Part shown: in pieces, positions 48,691 through 58,027 of the stretch
How positions within the stretch are numbered: position 1 is the first letter of the stretch
How the letters are laid out: every line of letters begins with the position of its first letter
From: Prinia subflava
Lineage: Eukaryota; Chordata; Aves; Passeriformes; Cisticolidae
NCBI RefSeq assembly: GCF_021018805.1
Contig: NC_086283.1
Coordinates: 16,644,162-16,708,161, forward strand
DNA: 64,000 nt
Direction: 5' to 3'
Position numbers and translations under genes: made by a program
Notes under the pieces: model-generated
What the model saw: the letters and a program-made list of their open reading frames with translations, nothing else
What the model was told of the DNA's origin: nothing
Database searches by the model: none

Positions 48691-51299
48691 ACTAATAATA
48701 CCTTTTTGCCATTTGATTAAAAAGGAAGATACTGGGTAAAGCCACCTGTGCAATGCCAGTGGAAGAGGGATAATGCAAAGTTCATACTGCTCCAGACACA
48801 GTGCTTTGCATATGCCTTAGTCCTCAAAAGGTGACAATAACAGACTGCAGGCAAGCCAGATCTTCTTCCTAAGCTCGAAGAGCTACCACTGCTTCTCAGG
48901 GAGCCATGTTGTGTGCTAGCGCTGCTGTCAAACAGTGTACTGTGGGAAGCAAACTTTCCATCAGGTTTAGCTTGGAGAAGCGCCACACCACTGCATCAGT
49001 AAAACCCGTGAATTCTCAGGGCTGAGGAAATGAAAGGTGTAGAGCAGCTCGGCAAGGACCAATCAAGGTGAAGTAAAGAGAAAGAGTTTCTGTTGCAGTG
49101 TGTGACCAAACTATGGTGCTTCCAGTTCAGGTGTGCTCTGGAGGACAGCAGGAAGCATAGGTCTCTCCTAAATCCAGCTCTCTAGATGTAACCCCCAGTG
49201 CAGGAGGTTAGAAGCAAACTTTGATATGCACAAGGTGGATCCTTAATTTCCTTGCTCTTGGAGATCAGCACTGTGTCTTTGATCTTGATCAAAGGACAGC
49301 TTTTATGCCTGGTGTCTCCTGAACTCCAGCTGGGCTGGGCCAGAATCATAATCCTGCCCTTGCTCCATGTGATGGTGTATGCTGAGCATCATGAAACCCA
49401 TCTCACATCCTCTAATGTTGTCTCCCAAAACCATTGGGCAGTGGCTTGCCAATCCAGAGGAGCACTCTTGCCACCACCACACCCTGTGTTTCTGAACACA
49501 GAAAATCAGGAACTGTGTCTGGTCAGTTCTTCCTTGGCCTCAATCACATCGCAGAGCTGGGAGTGCTGGGCTTTGGTACTCACCTAGGCTGCACATTAGG
49601 CAGATGTATGAAACCCTCAAGGGCTCCTCATTAATTTTGTACTTTAATATTCCCAGGACAGGTATGGCATTTCAAGAGCAATTAATTTACCATGCAGAGT
49701 TCTGGCTTTTTTTCTTCCTGAGGCATAACTTCATTAATGACTCACTGGCACCTTGCCACTCATCAGAAGCCACCATGCTGCAAAGGGTTGTAGTGGCAGC
49801 TGTTAAGGAAGAAATTTCCTCCTTATTCTGGGATGGAGCAGAAAGTTTCCCCATCCTATGAACACATATTATTGAAGAGGACATGGCTGTGGAGGTTTCC
49901 AGGGAATATTGCTCCTCCTGTGCCATGCAAGAGGGGCCCCCACCCTGTATTATTCCCCCACCTGTGTGAAGGGATTGCAAACTGTGCTTCTTCCCAAGTT
50001 TGGAGATGTATATCTCCGGGTTTTGGTAAATCTGCTTAGAGCAAAGAGTGATTATCCTTCTTTTCTGTGTGATAGTGCCATTGGCCATGACCAAAAAGAA
50101 CCTGGAGAACGTGGTGTGGATATCAGTAGGGACAGTGTTTGGCAGCTCCTGAAATGGGCTAAAAGGACATCATTTGCCCTAGAGATTCCTGTCACCTGCT
50201 GTTGATCAAATCTGGCCCTTCCTTCTTTCTGGGTACCTTGGACCTCAGGCTCCGTTCTTCCAGGAGATGCCTGTCCATCCTCATCACACAGGGTGGAAGT
50301 ATTGCTTTACATCTTCTCCCTGTGATCTCAGGTAAGTGAAGAAAGGTGATGTGACAACTCTGGGTTTGTACAAAATGCTTTAAGGATTATTTGAAAGTTG
50401 GGGCTCATTCTCAGAGACGTAAATCAAGTGCTTCTACCCTCCAGGACAAGCTCAGTAGGTTTTCAGGATATTGCAGACCAAGAGGTTCTTTCTACCTAAA
50501 GTCTTCTGAGGCTGCTTTAAGCAGCAGCCAGTGCTCAGAAAATGAAACTGGTAAACATTAGAAGGAGATTGTGTAATTACCTGGTTTTGTGGTTCATGAT
50601 AGTTTTGCATGGGTGGGCACTCTGGTGTGAACCTACTTTCTGTTCCACTGATTTTTTTGCCCTGCAAAACTTAAAAACCCCCCACCTGAGTCCTCTTTTC
50701 AAAGACCCCAATAACCACTCCAGAGGCTGCATGTTCCACTGTTACAAAGAGAATTTGGGGTAAATTTGGCTTCCTGCACCAAATCCAGGCTGTGACTTAG
50801 AGACTGTCTGCATCACATCAGTGCAACACAGCTTCACAACTGTGTGCTTGTGGCAGCACTAAGACTCAGCATTGCACCACATCATTAGTAGCAGTAGTGA
50901 TTCAGCTGCTTTCCTGGAAAACTAGGGTGAATTCCTGGATAAGGAAGCCAGGAAGGGCAGTGATGTTCCTCAGGAGCTGCATTGCAGAGTAGGAGCTCAA
51001 GGGTAGCTCATGGGAGGGCTGAGACCTTGTGGTGGGTTGACCTTGCTGCCAAGATGCACGCCCAGCCACTCAACAAGACAGGGGTGGAAGGTAAGATGAA
51101 AAAACTTTGACATAAGGGCTTGCATATTACTCTGCAATTACCATCGTGTCCAACACAGACTCAGTTGGGGGAGGGAAAAAAAGATTTTGCTTATCCTGCA
51201 GCCTCACTTTGAGATACAATGCACTCTGAAATTATATTGCTCTGCAGATTAGCGCTGGCATAGGGATTATTTTCTGTATAGGCTGAGTCTATTTGGCTG

Positions 51300-52238
51300 T
51301 TAATATCTCTGGATCTTTACCCAGCAACAGAGATGCCTCATTTCACCAGTGATGAAACTGAGACCAACTGACTTATCTAAGGTGTCATAAGCAACCAGAC
51401 ACAGGCAGCAAGAGAAAGTGAGCGTCCTGCCTTCCAGATCTCTCCATCTATATGCCCAGATCCCAACCAGATCCACATCCTGGCTGGCTGATGGCCTGCA
51501 AGGGGATGTAAGGAAGCCGATGCTGAGGGAACAGATTAGGATGTGCTCTAAGTGTGCTTTCCTTTCTGTCCAACCACTGAACCTGGTTTCCGGTGTGGTT
51601 CCCCCAATTACTGTCATAGAGGTGACAACACAATGCTTATATGGGTAGACTTTCTTGTGGCTCAGCGAAATGGTGATTGTTGCATGTTCATCTTCCCCTC
51701 CCTGAACACTGGGGAGAAATGGTCCTTTTTTCCCTGTCCTTAGGCTTAGCGCCTGTAGTGTTTTCCTTGAACAGGCTGTTTGAGGTTTTTCTTTCAGTAT
51801 GTTTTGCAGCAAGTGGCCATTCCAGCATTCAAGCCTCTCTGACTGCATCACCTCTGTGTAATACTTCCCTCCAGGTGTGGAGCGAATTTTAGGCCAAAGA
51901 TTTTCCGCTTTGAAATAAGGTCGCTTTTTTGCTAAAAGAGAACTACAGCCTCTGGGGTTTGGTGACTCATTCAAGTGAGTGAGAAGAAATATGTCCAACA
52001 GCCTGGGCTTATTAGGTAGCTGCTCTGGAACGAAAATGTGTGTCCTGAAAAGCGTCTGTGTGTCCCCAGGCCAGGCCTCATCAGCCAAAGTAAGAGCATG
52101 GTTGTTCCAAGGAGGCATGGGGATGTGCTGCCAGAGACTCTGGATAAGCCTGGGCACCAGAATAGAAGCTGAAATCCCATGGCCCTGAAGTTTGATGTGG
52201 TGATCTGAACCCATAAGTAGCACCCACCCATGAGGCAC
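51300..52238 (-). other. Long unexplained open frame (about 312 codons)
   Basis: The longest stop-free frame in the window. It has no ATG at its outer end; the frame opens at a GTG, with an internal ATG a few codons in. The translation is of mixed composition and not low-complexity, but I recognise no domain, signal peptide or membrane segment. Sequence on the opposite strand carries only short frames. It could be chance, an old retrocopy or a lineage-specific gene. Confidence 0.15.
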
Positions 52239-53465
52239 ATAGCTCTGTGTCTAATTTATTTTGCATGAATTATGTCTGCAGGAGTCTTCTCCATGAGAAA
52301 CTTGTTCCTCTGGTGTGACTTCATCCTGGGGGTCCTGCATGTGGGTAATCATCTCATTTTGGGGTATTTTTAGCCCCATCATCTCCTGAAGCAGAGTTCT
52401 TGAACAAGCCATGTTTCTCTGGTTTTTCTATGCAATTTTTTCACATCTTATGGGAAAGCTCTGGCAAGGATTAAGCAGCTGATGCATTCAGGGGTTTCCA
52501 GCCAGCAGCCCATCATAGCCTGAGTATGATGGGAGCAGGGCTGGGCATGGGGATTCAAGAAGGGCTGGTGCTCTGTGAGCACTACCTGGGTGTACCTCTG
52601 GCCCCTGTGGTAAATGTGAGATGAGCTGAGGTCTCTCAGCCTCTGTAAATAGACAGTGGGCTCCAAGAAGCACCCTGTGTCTGCCAGTGAGAGCCTCTGG
52701 TACCTAGAAACTGTTGTGGCTTTGGTTCCAGTATCAGCAGGACACAGGAGCTGGTGCTGCAGCATCCTCCTGGAGATGCCCTGCTTGCATGTCAGAGCTT
52801 TGCTGGCTGTGATCCACCCGGGCTGGGGCCACCTCTGATGGCTGTGATGACTGATTGTGCTGCTCACATGTCTGTACTCAGCCCACAGTCAGGAGTTCCT
52901 ACAAAAGCGGGGATACCCACTTCTGTCTGGGGCTTGTCTACATTTCTTTGGCCATAAGCAGAACCAGCTGAACAAGATCAGTGCTCAGCCCAAACCCAGG
53001 CTTTGCACTCCCTCTGGGCACAGTGTCAGGCCTGGGGGCTGGCCTGGGGCTATCACCCACTGTTCCCTGCTGTGGACACCAGCGTTTGGGCTGAGCATGC
53101 GCTGAGCCAGCCCTGCTCCCACGGACTGTGAGGAAAGCCATTGTGCACCTTGGCAAGACACTCACCAGTCATGAGGTGCTGCTTCCTTGCAAAGGAACCC
53201 TGCACCTGAGGTCTCTTCAGACAGAGGAATTCCTGAAACATAAGTGCTTTATGAAAACCAGACCTTTTCTTTAAGCAGGTCTTGTCCCTGGCATCAGCAC
53301 AAAGAAGGTTATGTCAGCAGCAGCTTTTGCAGCTTTACTTTGCTCTTTTCCCCACAAAGCCCTTTGCTCTGCAGCCTGATCTGTGACCAGATCCCTGGGC
53401 CACCGGGCAGGTGAGGCAGCATGTGAGGCAGAGTGCAGGGCTTCTCTGCCATCTCCTGTAGCATC

Positions 53466-53471
53466 ACATCC
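53466..53471. repeat. Target-site duplication, left copy
   Basis: ACATCC directly before the left LTR, identical to the six bases directly after the right LTR at 58022-58027. Confidence 0.93.
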
Positions 53472-53806
53472 TGTTGCTATGGTTTTCGGACGGCACAGAA
53501 ATAACAACATGACTCTCCATGATGGTAAAGATGAGAGCAAACTTTATTCTTCTAAATTCTACTTTTATAGAGTAGTTCGGTACAAAGAACATGATTGGTT
53601 ATTCAGCGTCTACACTCTTTTGTAAATATTTCTTTCCAGTAAACATGTTGGAAAAACACCACCTGCAGATAGTTTCTCACTTCCCAAGGTTTGTTTGAAT
53701 TCCTCCTTTAGATTTCTCAGGCTAACATGAGAAAGTTGCTCGTCTGCCTTTCACACAGACACTGGCAGAGCCTGAAGCCTAAGTTCAGACCAATGTCAGG
53801 CCCACA
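53472..53806 (-). repeat. 3' LTR of the ERV
   Basis: 335 bp, TG...CA ends on the minus strand. TATA box TATAAAA is the complement of 53563-53569, and poly(A) signal AATAAA the complement of 53543-53548. It differs from the 5' LTR at 53492 and 53554 only. Confidence 0.95.
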
Positions 53807-54012
53807 TCTCCCCCTTTTAGTTTTTGCTGAGGGCGACGTCTGTGTCTGTGTCCTCTCCTGCAGGGCCCTTGCAAGAGAAAAAGGACAAACATGACACCAG
53901 AAGTCCCATTAGTAATCAACCAATTACTAAACAGAACTTTCATTGGGCACCAACTTAAATGGTCAGGGAAGTTCTGTGGCATTTGGTGTTGACCCTTCAT
54001 AACCATGTCCAT
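53785..54012 (-). pseudogene. Possible envelope-tail remnant
   Basis: A 75-codon minus-strand frame running through the polypurine tract into the LTR. It has a hydrophobic stretch near residues 35-45 followed by a basic segment, which resembles the membrane anchor and cytoplasmic tail of a retroviral envelope, and it lies exactly where env would end. There is no continuing frame upstream, so it is truncated. The assignment rests on position and hydrophobicity only. Confidence 0.3.
53807..53820 (-). other. Polypurine tract of the ERV
   Basis: On the minus strand the sequence reads CTAAAAGGGGGAGA directly before the TG of the 3' LTR, as expected for the plus-strand DNA primer of reverse transcription. 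This fixes the element's orientation. Confidence 0.92.
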
Positions 54013-54242
54013 GCACCAGCGTCAAGCTTAGCTATTTACTAATTCTAATACAGAAAGAAACAAAACATCATTAGCCTGCTCAAAAATGGCAGTCTAATTT
54101 GTCAAGATCCATCACTCTAGGAATCATCCTTTCAGATAACAAGGGCTTTTTCTGCCTTTTAGCAAAGGACAGTGGTCCTTGCATTACACCTGCAACCGCA
54201 AACTGATTTAATTTTCCAATTATTTGGACAACCTGAGTTGAC

Positions 54243-54245
<3 letters not shown>

Positions 54246-54273
<28 letters not shown>
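54246..54273. repeat. 28-base T run inside the ERV
   Basis: An uninterrupted T run on the + strand (A run on the element's sense strand). Its length may be an assembly estimate. Confidence 0.85.
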
Positions 54274-54277
<4 letters not shown>

Positions 54278-55584
54278 ATGCAAAAATGCATGTGATGTTT
54301 GAAAGGGCAAAGACCCATTGCAGGATGTGCAGGACTGGACCACTGGTCACTCAATTGGCCCATGATACCTGTAGGATGTCACCTAGAAAGAAAAAAAGGA
54401 ATAATAAAATTAATAAAAATATCAATAAAAAGATATCTGACTCCAAAAAAATCTACATGATCCCAAAGACCAGAAAGGCAAAAACCACAAAGTGAAATAA
54501 CAGCCCTTAATAACTACAAAACATACACCGAAGGCACGTGAAATATTACCTAAAATACAACTACATCTATGTAGGAAACTTAAATGAAACAACATCTACT
54601 ATAAAATTAAAACACATGAAAACAAAAAGTCCATTGAGACAAGATGTTGATCCTTAGCATCACTGGATGTCTTCTTGAAGCCTGGAGCAGGGAGTGACTC
54701 GAGGATGATCGATGAAAACAGGACCATGCTGCTGACACAGGACTTTGTTGTCTCCATAACTTCCAACCACATGGTCATGTTTGCAGTCTATATGACAGCC
54801 ACTAAGGCTATGCAATGTCCCTTTTCACTCCTCAAAGGTGATGGGTAACACGACTGCTGAACCTGCTAATGATAAAACACAGGCACATCTTCTCCTTAAG
54901 TTAACAAACTTGTCAGGCTCCATTGTCTAAATTCAACATCCAGGTTTCATAATTACTTTTTCTTCAGGTTCATAACATAAATGTTACATTGTTGCATGTT
55001 ATCTTTTTGATAATAATTTTGATCAGCCCAGGAACTGCAAAAGCTGAAGTGCTTCTTTTCCAGTGACAACCTGTTCATCCTTCCCGGGCAGGAATTCCAG
55101 GTTCACCTCAAAGATCAATTCAACTATTATATTTAAAGGTCAAATTGTTGAGTCAAATAACTCATGTAATTTCTTGCTAAAACATCTGGGCAAATAGGCA
55201 ATTCCCATCCAGAGAGAGCCAAGGCATGGCCAGTGCCCAGCTCTAACTGCAGAGGAATCCCTTACACCAATTTTCAAAACAAGCTTCTTAAAAATCTTAT
55301 AATAAAAAACTAATACAATAATTGACACCTCCTAAATTTGTCAGGGTAGAGATGCTCTGAGCTCAGCAGGCTCCTGAGATGTTCTGTGACCAGGATTGGA
55401 ACTGCATCCCAAACAGTCAGGACAGAGGAGGCATTCTTACAAACTCAGATAACCTTGTCTGGAAATCTGAAAATATTTAGAAAATCATGAATGCAGAGCT
55501 AGCATAGACAGCTAGAAAACAAGGAAAAATTCTTGGGTGACACGTGTCTTACAGGCAATTATAGACAAATAGCAAAGTACATGA

Positions 55585-55617
55585 GAAGAAGAAGCAGAAG
55601 CAGCAGCAGTAGCAGCC
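55585..55617. repeat. GAA/GCA triplet-rich stretch in the ERV
   Basis: Imperfect run of GAA then GCA triplets in the ERV interior. It lies in no supported frame. Confidence 0.7.
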
Positions 55618-55887
55618 GGCTATAGAACTGTGATAACTTTATCATATCAGTGAATTCACATCAAATATCTTAAAAACTGAGATAACACTTAAAACTCATA
55701 ACTGATGGTTATACTGTAGAATTATTAATAATTCTTGTGTTATCTGCGAAAGGTAACAAAGGTTGCTTATTTGTTTTTTGTATTTCTTGTTATTTTTCTT
55801 CTATTATGAACAGGCATTTAAGGCTCCAATTCTGTTCACAGAGACGCCTTGAGAAGAAATGTTTTGAGGGAGGGGGGGAGGGAAAAA

Positions 55888-56198
55888 CCCAAACAAAAAT
55901 CAACTGTCCCTCTAAAAGGAAAAGCTTCTGCTCACCTCAAAGGCAACAAAGCTATTTGGCCCTCCCTGAGTGGGGCTTTGGAGGCTCAAGGGCCCCAGGG
56001 CCATCCCGCGGAGCTGGGGGAAATCCAAACAAATGTGGCCCCCATTTTTCTGTAAAGGAAAAAGCTTCTGCCTGCCTTAAAGGCGGTGAAGCTATTTGGC
56101 CCTGCCCTGAGTGGGCTTTGGGGGCTCAATGGCCCCAGGGCCGCTCCGCAGAGCTGGGGGAAATCCAAACAAACGTGGCTCCCATTTCTATGTAAAAA
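55888..56198 (-). repeat. Tandem 140-bp duplication in the ERV interior
   Basis: AAAGCTTCTG recurs at 55921 and 56061, and the blocks around it (GCTATTTGGCCCT, GGCCCCAGGGCC, GAGCTGGGGGAAATCCAAAC) repeat in the same order with a 140-bp period and roughly 85-90% identity. A partial further copy flanks both sides. Confidence 0.88.
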
Positions 56199-56249
56199 AA
56201 AAAAAAAAAATTCAAGCGAAGCAACTCCTACAGCATTATCCGCTGTCTA

Positions 56250-57110
56250 GAGGAACGGCAAGTTCCTCGTGCCCTATTCGCAGTCGCCGCTCGGCCCGCA
56301 GGGAAGGAGTGGGGGAGCGAACCCCGCCGCTCATGGCGGGGGGAAGGGGGAAAAGGAGCGAGGAGACCGCTCCTCCGTTCCTATGACGACTTGCTGTGCA
56401 AATTCACGCGGGAAGGAAATGAAAACAGCGATGAAGTGTGTGCCGGCGGGGCAGTGGCCGCTGGCCCCTGTTCTCATCGCTACTGCACACGGCGGGAGAA
56501 AACCTCCGCCGGGGGGGAAACGGGGAGGGGACAACGGAGCGGTGCTCGGCAGAGCTCAGCCCGCCGCCGCCCTGCCGCCGCCTGTCTCAAGCGGAGAGCC
56601 GGTGGCCCCCTCACCGCCCTGGGGGGAAGGGGGGGGGGACGAAGAGGCAAAGCTGCTCCAAGCCGCCCGTCTCAGAGGCACCGCGCAGGGAAGGGATCTG
56701 CGCGCCCGCCCGACCCGCGCGCCTGTGGGGAGGGGGGGAAACCGAGTACGGAAAAACGAGAGAGAGAGAGATTTTGCAGCCGCTGCAGCGCCCTGGAGCA
56801 GGGCGGGAGAAAACCCGAGTGAGAGAGAGAGAAGGCAGGGAGATCGCATCCGTGCTGCCATGCCTGTCTCACCGCACCCCCCACCCCGCACAAGGGAAAG
56901 AACAAAGTTAAAACACAGAGACACAAAGAAAGACAAGCCCTAAACTCACACAGGCAATCATAAAAACAAGCACAGGTAACGTTAAAAGCATAAAACACTC
57001 ATAAAGTGAACTTTTCGCCCTGAACACACAGAAGGATACAGAGGGATCAAAGGTTTTCGATCCCGGTCCCGTCCGCAGGCCAGATGCTGGGCCACGCCGA
57101 CGAGGAAAGG
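56250..57110 (-). other. GC- and CpG-rich leader region of the ERV
   Basis: The most GC-rich stretch of the window outside the HTATSF1 promoter, with many G-runs and two short GA repeats (about 56758-56771 and 56819-56831). Long frames occur on both strands, as expected from base composition, and none resembles a retroviral protein. It lies downstream of the 5' LTR, where a packaging signal or gag start would be. Confidence 0.6.
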
Positions 57111-57593
57111 ATTGTTGTGTCACACTCCGGGTCGGAATCTGACCAGCTGTATCTTGGACGGGCTAGCATCTTTTAAAGTCACGGTACAGACTAGTCGCAG
57201 TGGATGATAGCGCAGGAACCACTGCCAGCCATCCGTGGTATGAAGAAAGGAGAAGGAAAAGCCAAGGAAGCGCCGTCTCTGCCGGCCGGGAGAGGCTTAC
57301 AGACGCTCGCTTTGATCTCGGCCAGACAGAACCGAAAGAGGTCGGGGGAGCGCTGGGCAAGCTGTCGGCAGCGAAGAATTCCAGCTGCTCTTGTCAGGAA
57401 AGGCACAAGCTGTCCTCTCTCAGGAGAGGGGTTCCCCAGGTTTTTCTGGAACCTCTGCCCGGCTGTCTTTTCTAGAAATTAAAGTCCAGCTGTGCTGGGT
57501 GCCGTCCGACCTGCTGTCTTTTGGCAGGATTGATCTTTTTCCATGGTCAGCAGGACCAGCATTCTTTAGAAAAAACGTGGAGATATTTCGCTT

Positions 57594-57596
57594 ACC
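57594..57596 (-). other. Putative leader splice donor of the ERV
   Basis: The minus strand reads CCTCAGAGAG then GTAAGC, a near-consensus 5' splice site about 70 nt after the primer site, where retroviral leaders often carry their major donor. Use is not shown. Confidence 0.35.
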
Positions 57597-57666
57597 TCTC
57601 TGAGGAGGCAGGTAGAATTTTCAAGCTTTGCTGCATGAATCAGTCCTGGCTGCGCTGAACTTCTTC

Positions 57667-57684
57667 GAAAACGTCAGGTCACCA
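57667..57684 (-). other. Primer-binding site of the ERV, tRNA-Trp-like
   Basis: Two bases after the 5' LTR the minus strand starts TGGTGACC, the first eight bases of the tRNA-Trp primer site used by avian leukosis-type viruses. After a one-base gap it continues with GACGT. The remaining bases differ. Confidence 0.7.
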
Positions 57685-57686
57685 GA

Positions 57687-58021
57687 TGTTGCTATGGTTT
57701 TCGGACTGCACAGAAATAACAACATGACTCTCCATGATGGTAAAGATGAGAGCAAACTTTATTCTTCTGAATTCTACTTTTATAGAGTAGTTCGGTACAA
57801 AGAACATGATTGGTTATTCAGCGTCTACACTCTTTTGTAAATATTTCTTTCCAGTAAACATGTTGGAAAAACACCACCTGCAGATAGTTTCTCACTTCCC
57901 AAGGTTTGTTTGAATTCCTCCTTTAGATTTCTCAGGCTAACATGAGAAAGTTGCTCGTCTGCCTTTCACACAGACACTGGCAGAGCCTGAAGCCTAAGTT
58001 CAGACCAATGTCAGGCCCACA
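57687..58021 (-). repeat. 5' LTR of the ERV
   Basis: 335 bp. On the minus strand: TG start, a CCAAT box (ACCAATCA) upstream of TATAAAA (complement of 57778-57784), AATAAA (complement of 57758-57763) and CA end. It differs from the 3' LTR at 57707 and 57769 only. Confidence 0.95.
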
Positions 58022-58027
58022 ACATCC
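58022..58027. repeat. Target-site duplication, right copy
   Basis: ACATCC directly after the right LTR, matching 53466-53471. Confidence 0.93.

Larger units (their letters stand above)
42501..53465. other. Intergenic region between VGLL1 and the ERV
   Basis: No exon of a known family is recognised. CD40LG, the next gene in mammals, is not seen in any frame. The region contains a CR1 tail near 43525-43617, two perfect hairpins (47765-47809 and 48659-48690), and a 313-codon stop-free minus-strand frame at 51300-52238. Confidence 0.55.
53472..58021 (-). mobile_element. Endogenous retrovirus, non-autonomous LTR element, minus strand
   Basis: A 4,550-bp element bounded by two 335-bp LTRs (53472-53806 and 57687-58021) and an exact 6-bp target duplication ACATCC, typical of alpha/beta-type avian ERVs. 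Orientation is minus: a purine-rich tract (AAAAGGGGGAGA on the minus strand) abuts the left LTR, making it the 3' LTR, and a tRNA-Trp-like primer site abuts the right LTR, the 5' LTR. The 3.9-kb interior is too short for gag-pro-pol-env. I find no recognisable gag, protease or polymerase frame, only a possible envelope-tail remnant next to the polypurine tract. The leader side (56.2-57.5 kb) is GC-rich and CpG-rich, with a tandem 140-bp duplication. The LTRs differ at only two sites, so the insertion is recent. It would need proteins from another virus to move. Confidence 0.93.

Noticed and set aside
53807..53820. Reading the ERV as a plus-strand element
   Set aside because: The pyrimidine run after the left LTR is the reverse of a polypurine tract, and the tRNA-Trp-like site next to the right LTR, the TATA box and AATAAA all read on the minus strand.
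55585..55617. Triplet repeat as a coding polyamino-acid tract
   Set aside because: It is in no supported frame and lies in the gene-less ERV interior.
56269..56943. 224-codon plus-strand frame and overlapping long frames
   Set aside because: They lie in the GC-rich ERV leader, overlap on both strands, and are antisense to the element. Stop codons are rare there because of base composition.
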